Positions 49,816-58,424 of a DNA stretch of 64,000 nucleotides are shown here, piece after piece. The DNA lies in the NCBI RefSeq assembly GCF_014648655.1, contig NZ_BMRN01000007.1, positions 288,419 to 352,418 of the forward strand, in the 5' to 3' direction. Numbering within the stretch: the first letter of the stretch is position 1; each line of letters starts with the position of its first letter. Source of the DNA: Streptomyces atratus (GTDB lineage Bacteria; Actinomycetota; Actinomycetes; Streptomycetales; Streptomycetaceae). The position numbers and the translations under genes are program-made. The notes beneath the pieces are model-generated. The model searched no databases and had not been told where the DNA came from. It worked only from the letters and a program-made list of their open reading frames with translations.

Positions 49816-52395
49816 GTGGGGCGCGGAGTGCCGGAACTCGTACTGGAATTGAATGGCAGGACCTGGACGCTCGATCCGTCCAGGTCGTACACCCTCGGGC
49901 GCGATCCGCAGGGCGACCTGACGATCGACGACGCCAGGGTGTCGTGGCGGCATGCCACGATCAGCTGGGGGGGCCACAGTTGGTTCATCGAGGACCACGG
50001 CAGCACCAACGGCACCTATGTGCAGGGCCGACGGATCCATCAACTGGAAATCGGTCCCGGCTCCGCCGTGCACCTGGGCAATGCCACTGACGGACCGCGG
50101 CTGAGCATCGGCGCCGCAGCGGGCGCCGATGTGTACAGCGGGCAGGGCGCGGGCGCGCAGCAGACCCCTGTCCAGCAGCCCCAGCAGGGTGGCGCCGGCC
50201 GGCAGGCCCCCGTTCCGCCGCAGCAGCAACAGCCGCAGCAGGGCTGGCAGCAGGCCCCTCAGGTCCAGCCGCAGCAGCAGCCCGCGCAGCCCCAACAGCC
50301 CCAGGTCCCGCATCAGCAGGGCATGGCGAGGACGCCCGGCGCGGGCGGCCCCGGCGGTGTCGCGGGGGCGCCGCCGGTGTACGGCGACCGCAGCCCGACC
50401 ACGTTCCACCAGCTGGCCCTCGGCCGTGTCATGCGCATCGGTCGTGCGCTCGAGAACGAACTGGTCGTCTCCGACCTCCAGGTCTCGCGCCACCACGCCG
50501 AGTTCCACGCGACGCCCGACGGCCGCTTCGAGATCCGTGACCTCGGATCCCACAACGGCACCTACGTCAATGGCCAGCCGCTCTCCAAGTCCGGCTCCGC
50601 GCTCATCGGACCGAACGACATCGTCGGCGTCGGTCACTCGACCTTCCGCCTGGTCGGCGACCGGCTCGAGGAGTTCGTCGACACCGGTGAGGTCTCCTTC
50701 TCCGCCCGCCACCTCACGGTGACGGTCGACGGCGGGAAGCAGATCCTCAAGGACGTCTCCTTCGGCGTCCCGGAGAAGTCGCTCGTCGCGGTCATCGGCC
50801 CGTCAGGATCCGGCAAGTCCACCCTGCTCAAGGCGCTCACCGGCTACCGGCCCGCCAACCAGGGCGATGTCCTCTACGACAACCGGAACCTGTACAAGCA
50901 GTTCGCCGAGCTGCGCCAGCGTATAGGTCTGGTTCCGCAGGACGACATTCTGCACAAGGAACTCACGGTCACCAAGGCCCTCAAATACGCGGCCAAGCTG
51001 CGCTTCCCCGCGGACACCACCGAGGCCGAGCGCCAGGCCCGGATCCTCGAAGTCCTTGCCGAGCTCAAGCTCGACATCCACAAGGACAAGAAGGTCACCT
51101 CGCTCTCCGGTGGCCAGCGCAAGCGTGTCTCCGTGGCCCTGGAACTGCTCACCAAGCCGTCGCTGATCTTCCTGGACGAGCCGACCTCCGGCCTCGACCC
51201 GGGCATGGACCGCGATGTCATGCAGCTGCTGCGCGGCCTGGCCGACGACGGCCGTACGGTCCTCGTCGTCACGCACTCCGTCGCCGAGCTGGCGATCTGC
51301 GACAAGCTGCTCGTCATGGCGCCGGGCGGTTCCGTCGCCTACTTCGGTCCGCCGGAGGAAGCGCTCAACTTCTTCGGCTACACCACCTGGGCCGACGTCT
51401 TCTCCGCGTTCGAGAACTACCGCGACTACGACTGGGCGGGCCGCTGGCGCGGTTCGCAGCACTACCAGATGTACGCCGCGGACATCGACGCCGTCGCCGC
51501 GCAGTCCGTACACATGCCGCCCCCGCAGCAGATGCGTCCGCCGAAGCCGCAGGGCTGGACGGCTCAGCTGTGGACGCTTATGCGCCGCTACATCTCGGTG
51601 ATCGCGTCCGACAAGGGCTTCATGGGCCTGATGGTGATCCTGCCCGCCGTGCTCGGCATCGTCAGCGTGGTCATCCCGGCCAAGTTCGGCCTGGCCCCGC
51701 CGGACCCGCCGTCCCGGTTCAACAGCGCCGCTGGAACGATCATGCTGATCCTCGCGGTCGGCATGTGCTTCTCCGGTGCGGCCAACTCCGTACGAGAACT
51801 GATCAAGGAACGTGTCATCTACGAACGGGAACGGGCCACCGGTCTGTCCCGCTCCGCCTATTTGATGTCCAAGGTGATCGTCCTCGGCGTGATCACGGCC
51901 ATCCAGGGCGTCATCATCTGCGGCATCGGCTTCGCCACTCGCGAGCTGCCCGCAGAGGGCCTGATCATGCCGCCGGCCGTCGAGCTCTGCCTGACGATCA
52001 TCGTGCTCGGCTTCACCTCGATGATGTTCGGCCTGGTGATCTCCTCACTGGTGAAGACCGCCGAGAAGACCATGCCGTTGCTGGTCATGTTCGCCATCGT
52101 CCAGGTCGTCTTCACCGGCATCCTCTTCCAGGTGTACGGATCGCCCGGCCTGGAGCAGTTCGCCTGGCTGATGCCGTCCCGCTGGGCCATCGCCGGCGCG
52201 GGCGCGACGCTCGACCTCTCGCACCTCATGGCGCCGTGGGACCCGAAGAACCCGACCGACCTGGACCCGTTGTGGGAGCACACGGCCGGTCAGTGGGGGA
52301 TGAACATCTCGGTACTGCTGCTCCTCGGCATCATCTGCGGCATCGCGGTCGCGCGACTGCTGCGCCGCCACGAGCCGGAGGTCATGCGCAAGTAG
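49816..52395 (+). CDS. ABC transporter fused to two FHA domains
   Basis: An 859-aa half-transporter. FHA domain 1 spans ~5-95 (SYTLGRDPQGDL, SWRHATI, STNGTYVQG). A Gln/Pro-rich linker spans ~105-190. FHA domain 2 follows at ~195-285 (RIGRALENELV, SRHHAEFH, SHNGTYVNG). The ABC ATPase has GPSGSGKST, LSGGQRKRVS and LIFLDEPTSGLD (~320-540). An ABC-2 permease with six helices ends the protein. The FHA sites bind phosphothreonine, so a Ser/Thr kinase may control it. GTG 49816 is the start. The G-subfamily domain order (ATPase before permease) suggests lipid or cell-wall precursor export; the cargo is unknown. Confidence 0.92.
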   Translation: MGRGVPELVLELNGRTWTLDPSRSYTLGRDPQGDLTIDDARVSWRHATISWGGHSWFIEDHGSTNGTYVQGRRIHQLEIGPGSAVHLGNATDGPRLSIGAAAGADVYSGQGAGAQQTPVQQPQQGGAGRQAPVPPQQQQPQQGWQQAPQVQPQQQPAQPQQPQVPHQQGMARTPGAGGPGGVAGAPPVYGDRSPTTFHQLALGRVMRIGRALENELVVSDLQVSRHHAEFHATPDGRFEIRDLGSHNGTYVNGQPLSKSGSALIGPNDIVGVGHSTFRLVGDRLEEFVDTGEVSFSARHLTVTVDGGKQILKDVSFGVPEKSLVAVIGPSGSGKSTLLKALTGYRPANQGDVLYDNRNLYKQFAELRQRIGLVPQDDILHKELTVTKALKYAAKLRFPADTTEAERQARILEVLAELKLDIHKDKKVTSLSGGQRKRVSVALELLTKPSLIFLDEPTSGLDPGMDRDVMQLLRGLADDGRTVLVVTHSVAELAICDKLLVMAPGGSVAYFGPPEEALNFFGYTTWADVFSAFENYRDYDWAGRWRGSQHYQMYAADIDAVAAQSVHMPPPQQMRPPKPQGWTAQLWTLMRRYISVIASDKGFMGLMVILPAVLGIVSVVIPAKFGLAPPDPPSRFNSAAGTIMLILAVGMCFSGAANSVRELIKERVIYERERATGLSRSAYLMSKVIVLGVITAIQGVIICGIGFATRELPAEGLIMPPAVELCLTIIVLGFTSMMFGLVISSLVKTAEKTMPLLVMFAIVQVVFTGILFQVYGSPGLEQFAWLMPSRWAIAGAGATLDLSHLMAPWDPKNPTDLDPLWEHTAGQWGMNISVLLLLGIICGIAVARLLRRHEPEVMRK

Positions 52396-52414
52396 GCGCG
52401 GGCAGCGGCACGGA

Positions 52415-52458
52415 ACGCCGAAGGGCGGCACCCCGCGCGGGGTGCCGCCCTTCGGCGT
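52415..52458. terminator. Bidirectional hairpin after FHA-ABC gene
   Basis: Perfect 20-bp arms (beginning ACGCCGAAGGGCGGC) around GCGC, the longest stem seen here, between genes converging at 52395 and 52492. Confidence 0.8.
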
Positions 52459-52491
52459 ATGCGTATGTCGTCCGAGGACGCCCGGAGTCGA

Positions 52492-53277
52492 TCAGTACGC
52501 GCTGTTGACGTTGTCGATCGAGCCGTAACGGTCGGCGGCGTAGTTGGCCGCGGCCGTGATGTTGGCGACCGGGTCGTAGATGTTCGTCGACGTGCCGGGA
52601 ACGTGGTACGCGTTGAACGTCGGCTGGATGACCTGCAGCAGGCCGCAGGACGGGGTGCCGTTCTGGGCGTTGATGTCCCAGCCGTTGACCGCGTTCGGGT
52701 TGCCGGTGGACTCCCGCATGATGTTGCGGTGCAGACCGTCGTACGAGCCGGGGATTCCGTGGGCCTTCATGATGGCCAGGGCCTGGCTGATCCAGCCGTC
52801 CAGGTTGTTGGCGTAGACCGGGGTACGGGCCTCGGAGCGGCTGGCGGCCTGCGTCTCGGTGCGCTCGGCGGCGGCCTTGGCCTTCACCTGGGCAGCGGCC
52901 CTGGCCTTCGCCTCGGCACGGGCCTTGACCTCGGCAGCGGCGGCGGCCTTGGCCTTCGCGGCGGCCTCGGCCTTCGCCTTGACGGCGGCGGCCTTCTTGG
53001 CCCTGGCGAGGTCGGCGGCCTTCACCAGCTGCTCGGCGGTGGAGTGCTGCTCGATGATGCTGGCCTGCACGGCCTTGACCTGCGGAGTACCGGCGACCGA
53101 TGCCAGGACCACGGGGGCGGCGGACACGGGGGTCTGCGCCTCGGGCTTGCCTTCGGCATTGGCGGGGACGAGCGAGAACGAGAGCGATGCGACAGCGATG
53201 GCGGAGATGCCCGCGACGGAGAGCTTCTGGGTCTTGTTCAGGCGACGACGGCGGCCGGGGATGCTGGACAGGGACAT
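52492..53277 (-). CDS. Secreted lytic transglycosylase (SLT-like domain)
   Basis: A 261-aa exported cell-wall hydrolase. A basic signal peptide (RRRRLNKTQKLSVAGISAIA) ends near VPANAEG. Residues ~75-140 are an Ala/Lys/Glu-rich coiled coil (KAKAEAAAKAKAAAAAEVKA). The SLT-like domain covers ~155-258, with the catalytic Glu in NIMRESTGNPNAV, then TPSCGLLQVIQPTFNAY and ANYAADRYGS. The protein ends SIDNVNSAY, the usual end of this family. It probably cleaves peptidoglycan during growth or germination. No known riboswitch was identified upstream. Confidence 0.88.
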   Translation of the reverse strand: MSLSSIPGRRRRLNKTQKLSVAGISAIAVASLSFSLVPANAEGKPEAQTPVSAAPVVLASVAGTPQVKAVQASIIEQHSTAEQLVKAADLARAKKAAAVKAKAEAAAKAKAAAAAEVKARAEAKARAAAQVKAKAAAERTETQAASRSEARTPVYANNLDGWISQALAIMKAHGIPGSYDGLHRNIMRESTGNPNAVNGWDINAQNGTPSCGLLQVIQPTFNAYHVPGTSTNIYDPVANITAAANYAADRYGSIDNVNSAY

Positions 53278-53562
53278 ACAGGACCTCTAACGAATCGCGG
53301 GAGTCCTCACGGAGGACGAAGACGGGAAGCGTGTTTTCGCATCTCCGTCGGGGACGAGTGCAATTCTTAGCGTCAGCAAAATCCCGTGGCAAAGGTGTGA
53401 CGTACGACCCCGGATAGTGGATCACGGCCGCGCTCGAACGTGACGGTCCGCGCTCATGCCCACTGATGTGGCACTTATGTGCCCACTAGCCGGCTTCGTA
53501 AGTGACGTGGGTCCTATGCCCGGCCTCACATCGACCGTGTAACAAACTCACCACCCGTTGCT
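53278..53562. other. Leader/promoter region of the transglycosylase gene
   Basis: 285 bp with no supported gene. Its minus strand carries the transcript leader of the transglycosylase gene. A TTGTTACACGG segment (near 53535) is notable but no promoter pair is certain. Confidence 0.4.
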
Positions 53563-54055
53563 TCAGTAATTCGGAGTGTGAGGTTCCGGCCCTGGAGGCG
53601 GTAGATGGATGTCCCCGGACTCATGCCGGAGGTACCGATGGCGCAGCGCCTGGGCGTATCCGTACGCCAGGGCATCCCGCCCCGCGACCGTCTCCACATC
53701 AGCAGATGCGAGGCCTCGGGCGCGTGCGGCCCGCTCGGCGTCTGCGCCGAACCGCCGCCGGGGGAGGGCAGCGCGAACACCGTCCGGTACGCGGGCAGCG
53801 GCTGATCCCCGCTCCGTGCACGCGTAGCGGACCGGCCGCCCGCGCCCACCACAGCGGCCCCGGCACATCCACCGGCACCCGCGCCCACCACAGCCGCGCC
53901 CCCTGGCCCACACCGCCCAAGGACCCCGCCGGCACGAGCCGTGAGCCGCCCGGCACACGGGCGACCGTCCCGGCCGGACCATCGGGGCGCGGCCCCGCCG
54001 CGCGAGTACCGCCCCTCAGCGCGTGCCCCAGCCCCTTGGAAGCACCCGTAATCAT
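53563..54055 (-). pseudogene. Decayed SDR-like locus
   Basis: The minus strand at 54055 begins MITGASKGLGHALRG, an SDR cofactor loop (TGASKGLG), but the fold is lost after ~15 residues. The frame then passes through Gly/Arg/Trp-rich sequence with a 13-codon duplication (LWWAR twice; CCCGCGCCCACCACAGC at 53839 and 53878). A different frame near 53563-53740 looks coding again (RRRFGADAERAARARGLASA then DVETVAGRDALAYGYAQALR). This fits fragments of one or two genes. No intact gene is present between 53278 and 54282. Confidence 0.4.
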
Positions 54056-54282
54056 CGCGACAGGCAGGACAACCGTCCCCTGTTACGTGGGCAAGCACCG
54101 ATGAACCTCGGCAACCCCGACGCAGAAACGCCGCCCCGTACCGCGCCTCGTCCAAGAGCTGCACCATCACAAGGCACTTCGGCCCGGGCCCGCAGGACCT
54201 GGGCCGGACCTAGTCCCTGCGTCCCGATCGGCACCGTCCACAGGCTGATACGGCGTCCCCGCCCCGCCGGTACGGTGAGGCC

Positions 54283-55428
54283 ATGAGTCATCGCCCACAG
54301 ACGGGTCTCGCAGCGGTGAGCGCCGCGCTGCTCGCCATGAGCCGGCATCTCGAAGTGCGTGATGTCCTGAAGACGATCGTCGCCTCGGCCCGCCGACTGC
54401 TGGACGCCGAGTACGCCGCCCTGGGCGTCCCCGACGACCACGGCGGCTTCGCCCAGTTCGTCGTCGACGGCGTCAGCGACGAGCAGTGGAAGGCCATCGG
54501 CCCCCTGCCCCGGCAGCACGGCATCCTCGCCGCGATGCTCCACGAGGCGAAGCCCGAGCGACTTGCCGACGTCCGCAAGGATCCCCGCTTCGAGGGCTGG
54601 CCCGCCGCTCACCCCGACATGTCCGACTTCCTCGGCCTGCCCATCAGGGACGGCGACGAGATCATCGGCGCGCTCTTCCTCGCCAACAAGCGCTGCCCCA
54701 AACCCGAGGGCAGCTGCGGCTTCACCGCCGAGGACGAGGAACTGCTGTCGATCCTTGCGCAGCATGCGGCGATTGCCCTCACCAACGCCCGTCTGTACGA
54801 ACGCAGTCGCGAGCTCACCATTGCCGAGGAGCGCTCCCGGCTCGCCCATGAGCTGCACGACGCGGTCAGCCAGAAGCTGTTCTCGCTGCGGCTGACGGCC
54901 CAGGCCGCCACCGCCCTGGTGGACCGTGACCCGGCCCGCGCCAAGGGCGAGCTCCACCAGGTCGCCGCGCTCGCCGCGGAAGCCGTGGACGAACTGCGCG
55001 CCGCCGTCGTCGAACTGCGCCCGGCCGCGCTCGACGAGGACGGCCTCATTGCCACACTCCGTACCCAGATCCAGGTCCTGGACCGTGCCCATGCGGCCAG
55101 GGTCACCTTCGAGAGCCTGGGCGTACGGGCCCTGCCCGCCGCCCAGGAAGAAGCGCTGCTCCGGGTCTCCCAGGAGGCGCTGCACAACGCACTGCGCCAC
55201 TCGGGCGCCGAGCACGTCGACGTCACCCTGGACCGGCACGGCAGTGGCGCGCTGCTGCGGATCACCGACGACGGCAGCGGCTTCGAACCCACGGCGACCC
55301 GGCAGGCCGGCCGCCACCTGGGTCTGGTATCGATGCGGGACCGCGCAAGCGGTGTCGGCGGAAGGCTCACCGTTGAATCGGCGCCCGGCAAGGGCACCAC
55401 GATCGAGATGGAGGTACCCGGTGGCTGA
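54283..55428 (+). CDS. GAF-domain sensor histidine kinase (NarL/HisKA_3 type)
   Basis: A 381-aa soluble kinase. Residues ~10-165 form a GAF domain (LLDAEYAALGVPDDHGGFAQ, then GLPIRDGDEIIGALFLANKR). The HisKA_3 dimerisation helix contains the phospho-acceptor His in RSRLAHELHDAVSQKLFS (~187). The ATPase has ALLRVSQEALHNALRHSGAE (N box), ITDDGSGFEP (G1 box) and LGLVSMRDRA with GKGTTIEM (G2). The lack of membrane helices suggests a cytosolic signal sensed by GAF. It overlaps the response-regulator gene by eight bases. Confidence 0.9.
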   Translation: MSHRPQTGLAAVSAALLAMSRHLEVRDVLKTIVASARRLLDAEYAALGVPDDHGGFAQFVVDGVSDEQWKAIGPLPRQHGILAAMLHEAKPERLADVRKDPRFEGWPAAHPDMSDFLGLPIRDGDEIIGALFLANKRCPKPEGSCGFTAEDEELLSILAQHAAIALTNARLYERSRELTIAEERSRLAHELHDAVSQKLFSLRLTAQAATALVDRDPARAKGELHQVAALAAEAVDELRAAVVELRPAALDEDGLIATLRTQIQVLDRAHAARVTFESLGVRALPAAQEEALLRVSQEALHNALRHSGAEHVDVTLDRHGSGALLRITDDGSGFEPTATRQAGRHLGLVSMRDRASGVGGRLTVESAPGKGTTIEMEVPGG

Positions 55429-56065
55429 CAAGATCATCAGGGTGCTGCTGGTCGACGACCACCAGGTGGTCCGCCGCGGTCTGCGTACATTCCTGGAGAT
55501 CCAGGACGACATAGAAGTGGTCGGCGAGGCGTCCGACGGCGCCGAGGGGGTGGCCAGGACCGAGGAGCTCCGCCCCGACGTCGTCCTGATGGACATCAAG
55601 ATGCCCGGCACCGACGGGATCGAGGCCCTGCGCAAGCTCCGCGAGCTGGAGAACCCGGCCAAGGTCCTCATCGTCACCAGCTTCACCGAGCAGCGCACCG
55701 TGGTCCCCGCCCTGCGAGCCGGAGCTTCCGGTTACGTATACAAGGACGTCGACCCGGACGCCCTGGCCGGCGCCATCCGCTCGGTGAACGCGGGCCACGT
55801 CCTGCTCCAGCCGGAGGTCGCCGGAGCCCTGCTCGCCCAGGACGACGCGGGCGGCGGTACGGGGCGGGGAAGCACCCTCACCGAACGGGAGCGGGAGGTG
55901 CTGGGCCTGATCGCCGACGGCCGGTCCAACCGAGAGATCGCGCGGGCGCTGGTCCTCTCCGAGAAGACCGTCAAGACACACGTCTCGAACATTCTGATGA
56001 AGCTCGATCTCTCGGATCGGACCCAGGCGGCCCTCTGGGCCGTCCGGCACGGGGCCGCGGGCTGA
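55421..56065 (+). CDS. NarL/FixJ family response regulator
   Basis: A 214-aa two-domain regulator. The receiver has acidic DD in LLVDDHQVVRRGL, the phospho-acceptor Asp in PDVVLMDIKMPG (~56), the Thr/Ser in VTSFTEQRT and the Lys in YVYKDVDPD. The C-terminal LuxR HTH is TEREREVLGLIADGRSNREI with KTVKTHVSNILMKLDL. GTG 55421 lies inside the kinase gene, so translation is coupled. It is the cognate partner of that kinase. The chaplin gene starts 145 bp downstream. Confidence 0.92.
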   Translation: MADKIIRVLLVDDHQVVRRGLRTFLEIQDDIEVVGEASDGAEGVARTEELRPDVVLMDIKMPGTDGIEALRKLRELENPAKVLIVTSFTEQRTVVPALRAGASGYVYKDVDPDALAGAIRSVNAGHVLLQPEVAGALLAQDDAGGGTGRGSTLTEREREVLGLIADGRSNREIARALVLSEKTVKTHVSNILMKLDLSDRTQAALWAVRHGAAG

Positions 56066-56081
56066 CCGGCACCGAAGCGGA

Positions 56082-56110
56082 CTGACTCCCTCCGGACCGA
56101 GATTCATACT
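56082..56110 (+). promoter_or_regulatory. Promoter of the uORF-chaplin transcript
   Basis: CTGACT (56082-56087) and CATACT (56105-56110) are spaced by 17 bases and each resembles the vegetative consensus. An ATG follows nine bases after the -10 box, which suggests a leaderless start. Confidence 0.5.
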
Positions 56111-56119
56111 GTCGGGTGT

Positions 56120-56209
56120 ATGTCACCCGGACGGCGCAACCTGTTCGACCCCGAGACGTTCTCCAGGGTGCTGCGGCGGCTGGCCGCAGCCACGCTAGGA
56201 GGATCCTGA
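56120..56209 (+). CDS. Putative 29-aa leaderless ORF coupled to the chaplin gene
   Basis: ATG at 56120 follows a CATACT -10 box by nine bases and encodes MSPGRRNLFDPETFSRVLRR then LAAATLGGS. G/C at third positions is 22 of 28. The stop TGA is one base before the chaplin GTG, and the chaplin ribosome site AGGAGGA lies inside its last codons. It would be read before the chaplin on one transcript. The product is an amphipathic basic helix. Confidence 0.4.
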   Translation: MSPGRRNLFDPETFSRVLRRLAAATLGGS

Positions 56210-56210
56210 A

Positions 56211-56459
56211 GTGAAGAACCTGAAGAAGGCCGCAGCCGTCACCATGATCGCCGGTGGAATCGTCGCCGCCGGTGCCGGCGCGGCCTCCGCCACCGGCCAC
56301 GGCGCCGGCGCCCACGGCGCCGCGACCCACTCCCCGGGCGTGGTCAGCGGCAACGTCGTCCAGGTCCCGGTGCACATTCCGGTGAACGTGGTCGGCAACA
56401 CCGTCAACGTGATCGGCCTGCTCAACCCGGCCTTCGGCAACCTCGGCCTGAACGGCTGA
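56211..56459 (+). CDS. chpE: Short chaplin, ChpE-like
   Basis: An 82-aa secreted surfactant protein. The signal peptide (KNLKKAAAVTMIAGGIVAAG) ends at AASATG. The single chaplin domain is SPGVVSGNVVQVPVHIPVNV followed by NTVNVIGLLNPAFGN. It lacks the two cysteines found in most short chaplins, as in ChpE. Chaplins assemble into amyloid on aerial hyphae and spores and lower surface tension. GTG 56211 has AGGAGGA six to seven bases before. It follows a two-component pair and a small ORF. The ChpE name rests on the missing cysteines and remembered gene order. Confidence 0.88.
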   Translation: MKNLKKAAAVTMIAGGIVAAGAGAASATGHGAGAHGAATHSPGVVSGNVVQVPVHIPVNVVGNTVNVIGLLNPAFGNLGLNG

Positions 56460-56476
56460 CCGACCTCACGGTCCTG

Positions 56477-56553
56477 TGTCGCCGGCCGGGCGTATCGAGC
56501 CCGCCCGGCGACATCCGAAGCCCGCACCGGCACACTCGAGCCCGTCCGGCGAC
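56477..56553. repeat. REP-like hairpin plus extra half-site
   Basis: TGTCGCCGGCCGGGC and GCCCGCCCGGCGACA pair with two mismatches around GTATCGA. A further GAGCCCGTCCGGCGACC half-unit follows at about 56537. The first hairpin probably terminates the chaplin transcript. Confidence 0.6.
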
Positions 56554-56607
56554 CGAAGACGAAAGGGCTCCAGGACGGCCCCGGGCGACAAGACGCCTCG
56601 CCAGGGC

Positions 56608-57393
56608 TTACCGGTCCCGCTCCCGCTCCTCCACATACGCGTTGTACGCGGCAACCTGCGCCCGCCGGGCCACCCGCTCCACCGGCCTCAGCGCCTCTTG
56701 CCGAGCCGCGATCTCCGAGGCGCTCACGGCCCCGCCGTGCCCGTTCTCGTACGCCACCGAGATCAACAGCCCGACCCGCTGCGCCAGCTCCAGCACCCGC
56801 ACCGCCCGCGGCGGATACCCCGGAGCCAGCACCTCGCGCCCCCGCTCCGTCCGCGCCCGGTACGCATCCACCGCCGCCTCCGCCACCGGCCCGGAACCGG
56901 CCACATCCAACCGCGACAGCACCGCTGTCGCATCCCGCAACGCCTCGGCGAGCTCCCGCTCCGCCTCGCCCAGCGACGGCACATCGGCCGGCGGCGCCTC
57001 CCGTACCGGCAGACAACGCCACACCACCTCGACGTGCAGATCCCCGTCCGGTCCCGCCTCACGCACCTCGGGAACCAGCCCGTACGGCGCACCGAACGCG
57101 ACCACCGCCTCCTCGGCATCCAACGCCCGCGCATTGAAGTCCGGCGGCCCGCTCAACCCCAGTGGATGCCCCGGCGCCGGCAGCGCGACCCGGAAACCGG
57201 TCACCCCCAGACTCCGCAACCGTCCGAACGCAAGCGTGAGCCCGACAGGCCCCGTCTCACCCGGCAGTCCCTCGACGCGGTGCACCGCGTCCTCCCCGAC
57301 AATGGCGAGCGCCGCGTCGTCCGGCGACACAAGTCCGGCCAGCAGTGCGTTTCCCCAAGCGGCCAGCAGCCCTGAGCGTGGTTCCGAAAGCAT
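56608..57393 (-). CDS. Conserved hypothetical protein
   Basis: A 261-aa cytosolic protein, normal codon bias, convergent with the chaplin gene. The first half (GLLAAWGNALLAGLVSPDDA, then RLRSLGVTGFRVALPAPGHP, FGAPYGLVPEV) looks like an alpha/beta domain. The second half is helical, with Arg/Glu-rich segments (EAERELAEALRDATAVLSRL and VERVARRAQVAAYNAYVEER). No catalytic motif was recognised. Streptomyces appears to conserve it next to chpE, but nothing in the sequence explains a link. Confidence 0.65.
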   Translation of the reverse strand: MLSEPRSGLLAAWGNALLAGLVSPDDAALAIVGEDAVHRVEGLPGETGPVGLTLAFGRLRSLGVTGFRVALPAPGHPLGLSGPPDFNARALDAEEAVVAFGAPYGLVPEVREAGPDGDLHVEVVWRCLPVREAPPADVPSLGEAERELAEALRDATAVLSRLDVAGSGPVAEAAVDAYRARTERGREVLAPGYPPRAVRVLELAQRVGLLISVAYENGHGGAVSASEIAARQEALRPVERVARRAQVAAYNAYVEERERDR

Positions 57394-57536
57394 GGGAACA
57401 GCCTAGGGAACGGACCCGGGGCCTGTCCTCACACGGGCCCAGCGCCGGGAGCTCTCCTGCGGTGGCGTAGATTTCCCTGGGAGCTGTGCCCACAGGCACG
57501 CGACGATCTCGACACTGCATGGGGAGACAACGCGCC

Positions 57537-58334
57537 ATGAGCGATGTACTGGAGCTGGTGGACGTATCCGTGGTCCGCGACGGACGCGCTCTGGTGGACG
57601 ACGTCTCCTGGCAGGTCAAGGAAGGTGAGCGCTGGGTCATCCTCGGCCCGAACGGCGCCGGCAAGACCACGCTCCTCAACATCGCGTCCAGCTACCTCTT
57701 CCCGAGCACCGGCACCGCCAAGATCCTCGGTGAGCAGCTCGGCGGCGTCGGCACCGATGTCTTCGAACTCCGCCCCCGCATCGGTATCGCGGGCATCGCC
57801 ATGGCCGAGAAGCTGCCCAGGCGCCAGACCGTTCTGCAGACGGTGCTCACCGCCGCCTACGGCATGACCGCCACCTGGCACGAGAACTACGAAGCCGTCG
57901 ACGAGGAGCGCGCCCGCGCCTTCCTCGACCGGCTCGGCATGACCGAGTACCTCGACCGCAAGTTCGGCACCCTGTCCGAGGGCGAGCGCAAGCGCACCCT
58001 GATCGCCCGCGCCATGATGACCGACCCCGAGCTGCTGCTCCTCGACGAGCCCGCCGCGGGTCTCGACCTCGGCGGCCGCGAGGACCTGGTCCGCCGCCTC
58101 GGCCGACTGGCCCGCGACCCGTACGCCCCCTCCATGATCATGGTCACCCACCATGTCGAGGAGATCGCCCCCGGCTTCACCCACGTCCTGATGATCCGCC
58201 AGGGCAAGGTGCTCGCCGCGGGCCCCATGGAGACCGAGCTCAGCTCCCGCAACCTCTCCCTCTGCTTCGGCCTGCCGCTCGTCGTCGAGCACACCGGCGA
58301 CCGTTACACGGCCCACGGACTGCCGCTCTCCTAG
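57537..58334 (+). CDS. ABC transporter ATP-binding protein
   Basis: A 265-aa ATPase. Walker A GPNGAGKTT is at about residues 38-46, the signature is LSEGERKR, and Walker B is LLLLDEPAAGLDLGG, with TLIARAMM and VTHHVEEI following. LSEGE is a non-standard signature typical of ModF-like and other lone ATPases. ATG 57537 has GGGGAGA before it. No permease gene lies beside it; the next genes encode NfeD and SPFH proteins. Its partner is therefore unknown, or it may act outside transport. Confidence 0.87.
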   Translation: MSDVLELVDVSVVRDGRALVDDVSWQVKEGERWVILGPNGAGKTTLLNIASSYLFPSTGTAKILGEQLGGVGTDVFELRPRIGIAGIAMAEKLPRRQTVLQTVLTAAYGMTATWHENYEAVDEERARAFLDRLGMTEYLDRKFGTLSEGERKRTLIARAMMTDPELLLLDEPAAGLDLGGREDLVRRLGRLARDPYAPSMIMVTHHVEEIAPGFTHVLMIRQGKVLAAGPMETELSSRNLSLCFGLPLVVEHTGDRYTAHGLPLS

Positions 58335-58424
58335 CCGCAGCCGGACGACGCTCTCCGGACACAACGCCGCAGCCGGCCGCCCGCGCCCTGTCCGCGAGGG
58401 CACCCGCAGTCCTACCATGACCAC

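Noticed and set aside
53278..53560. Possible cyclic-di-AMP (ydaO) riboswitch upstream of the lytic transglycosylase gene
   Set aside because: Such riboswitches often precede Streptomyces cell-wall hydrolase genes, but reading the minus strand here I could not find the conserved G-rich core segments in the expected order.
53502..54170. Long open frames of about 200 codons on both strands
   Set aside because: Composition is Arg/Pro/Gly-dominated without G/C bias at the third position across the frame. Only fragments resembling an SDR start and a short coding-like tail are kept as a pseudogene call.
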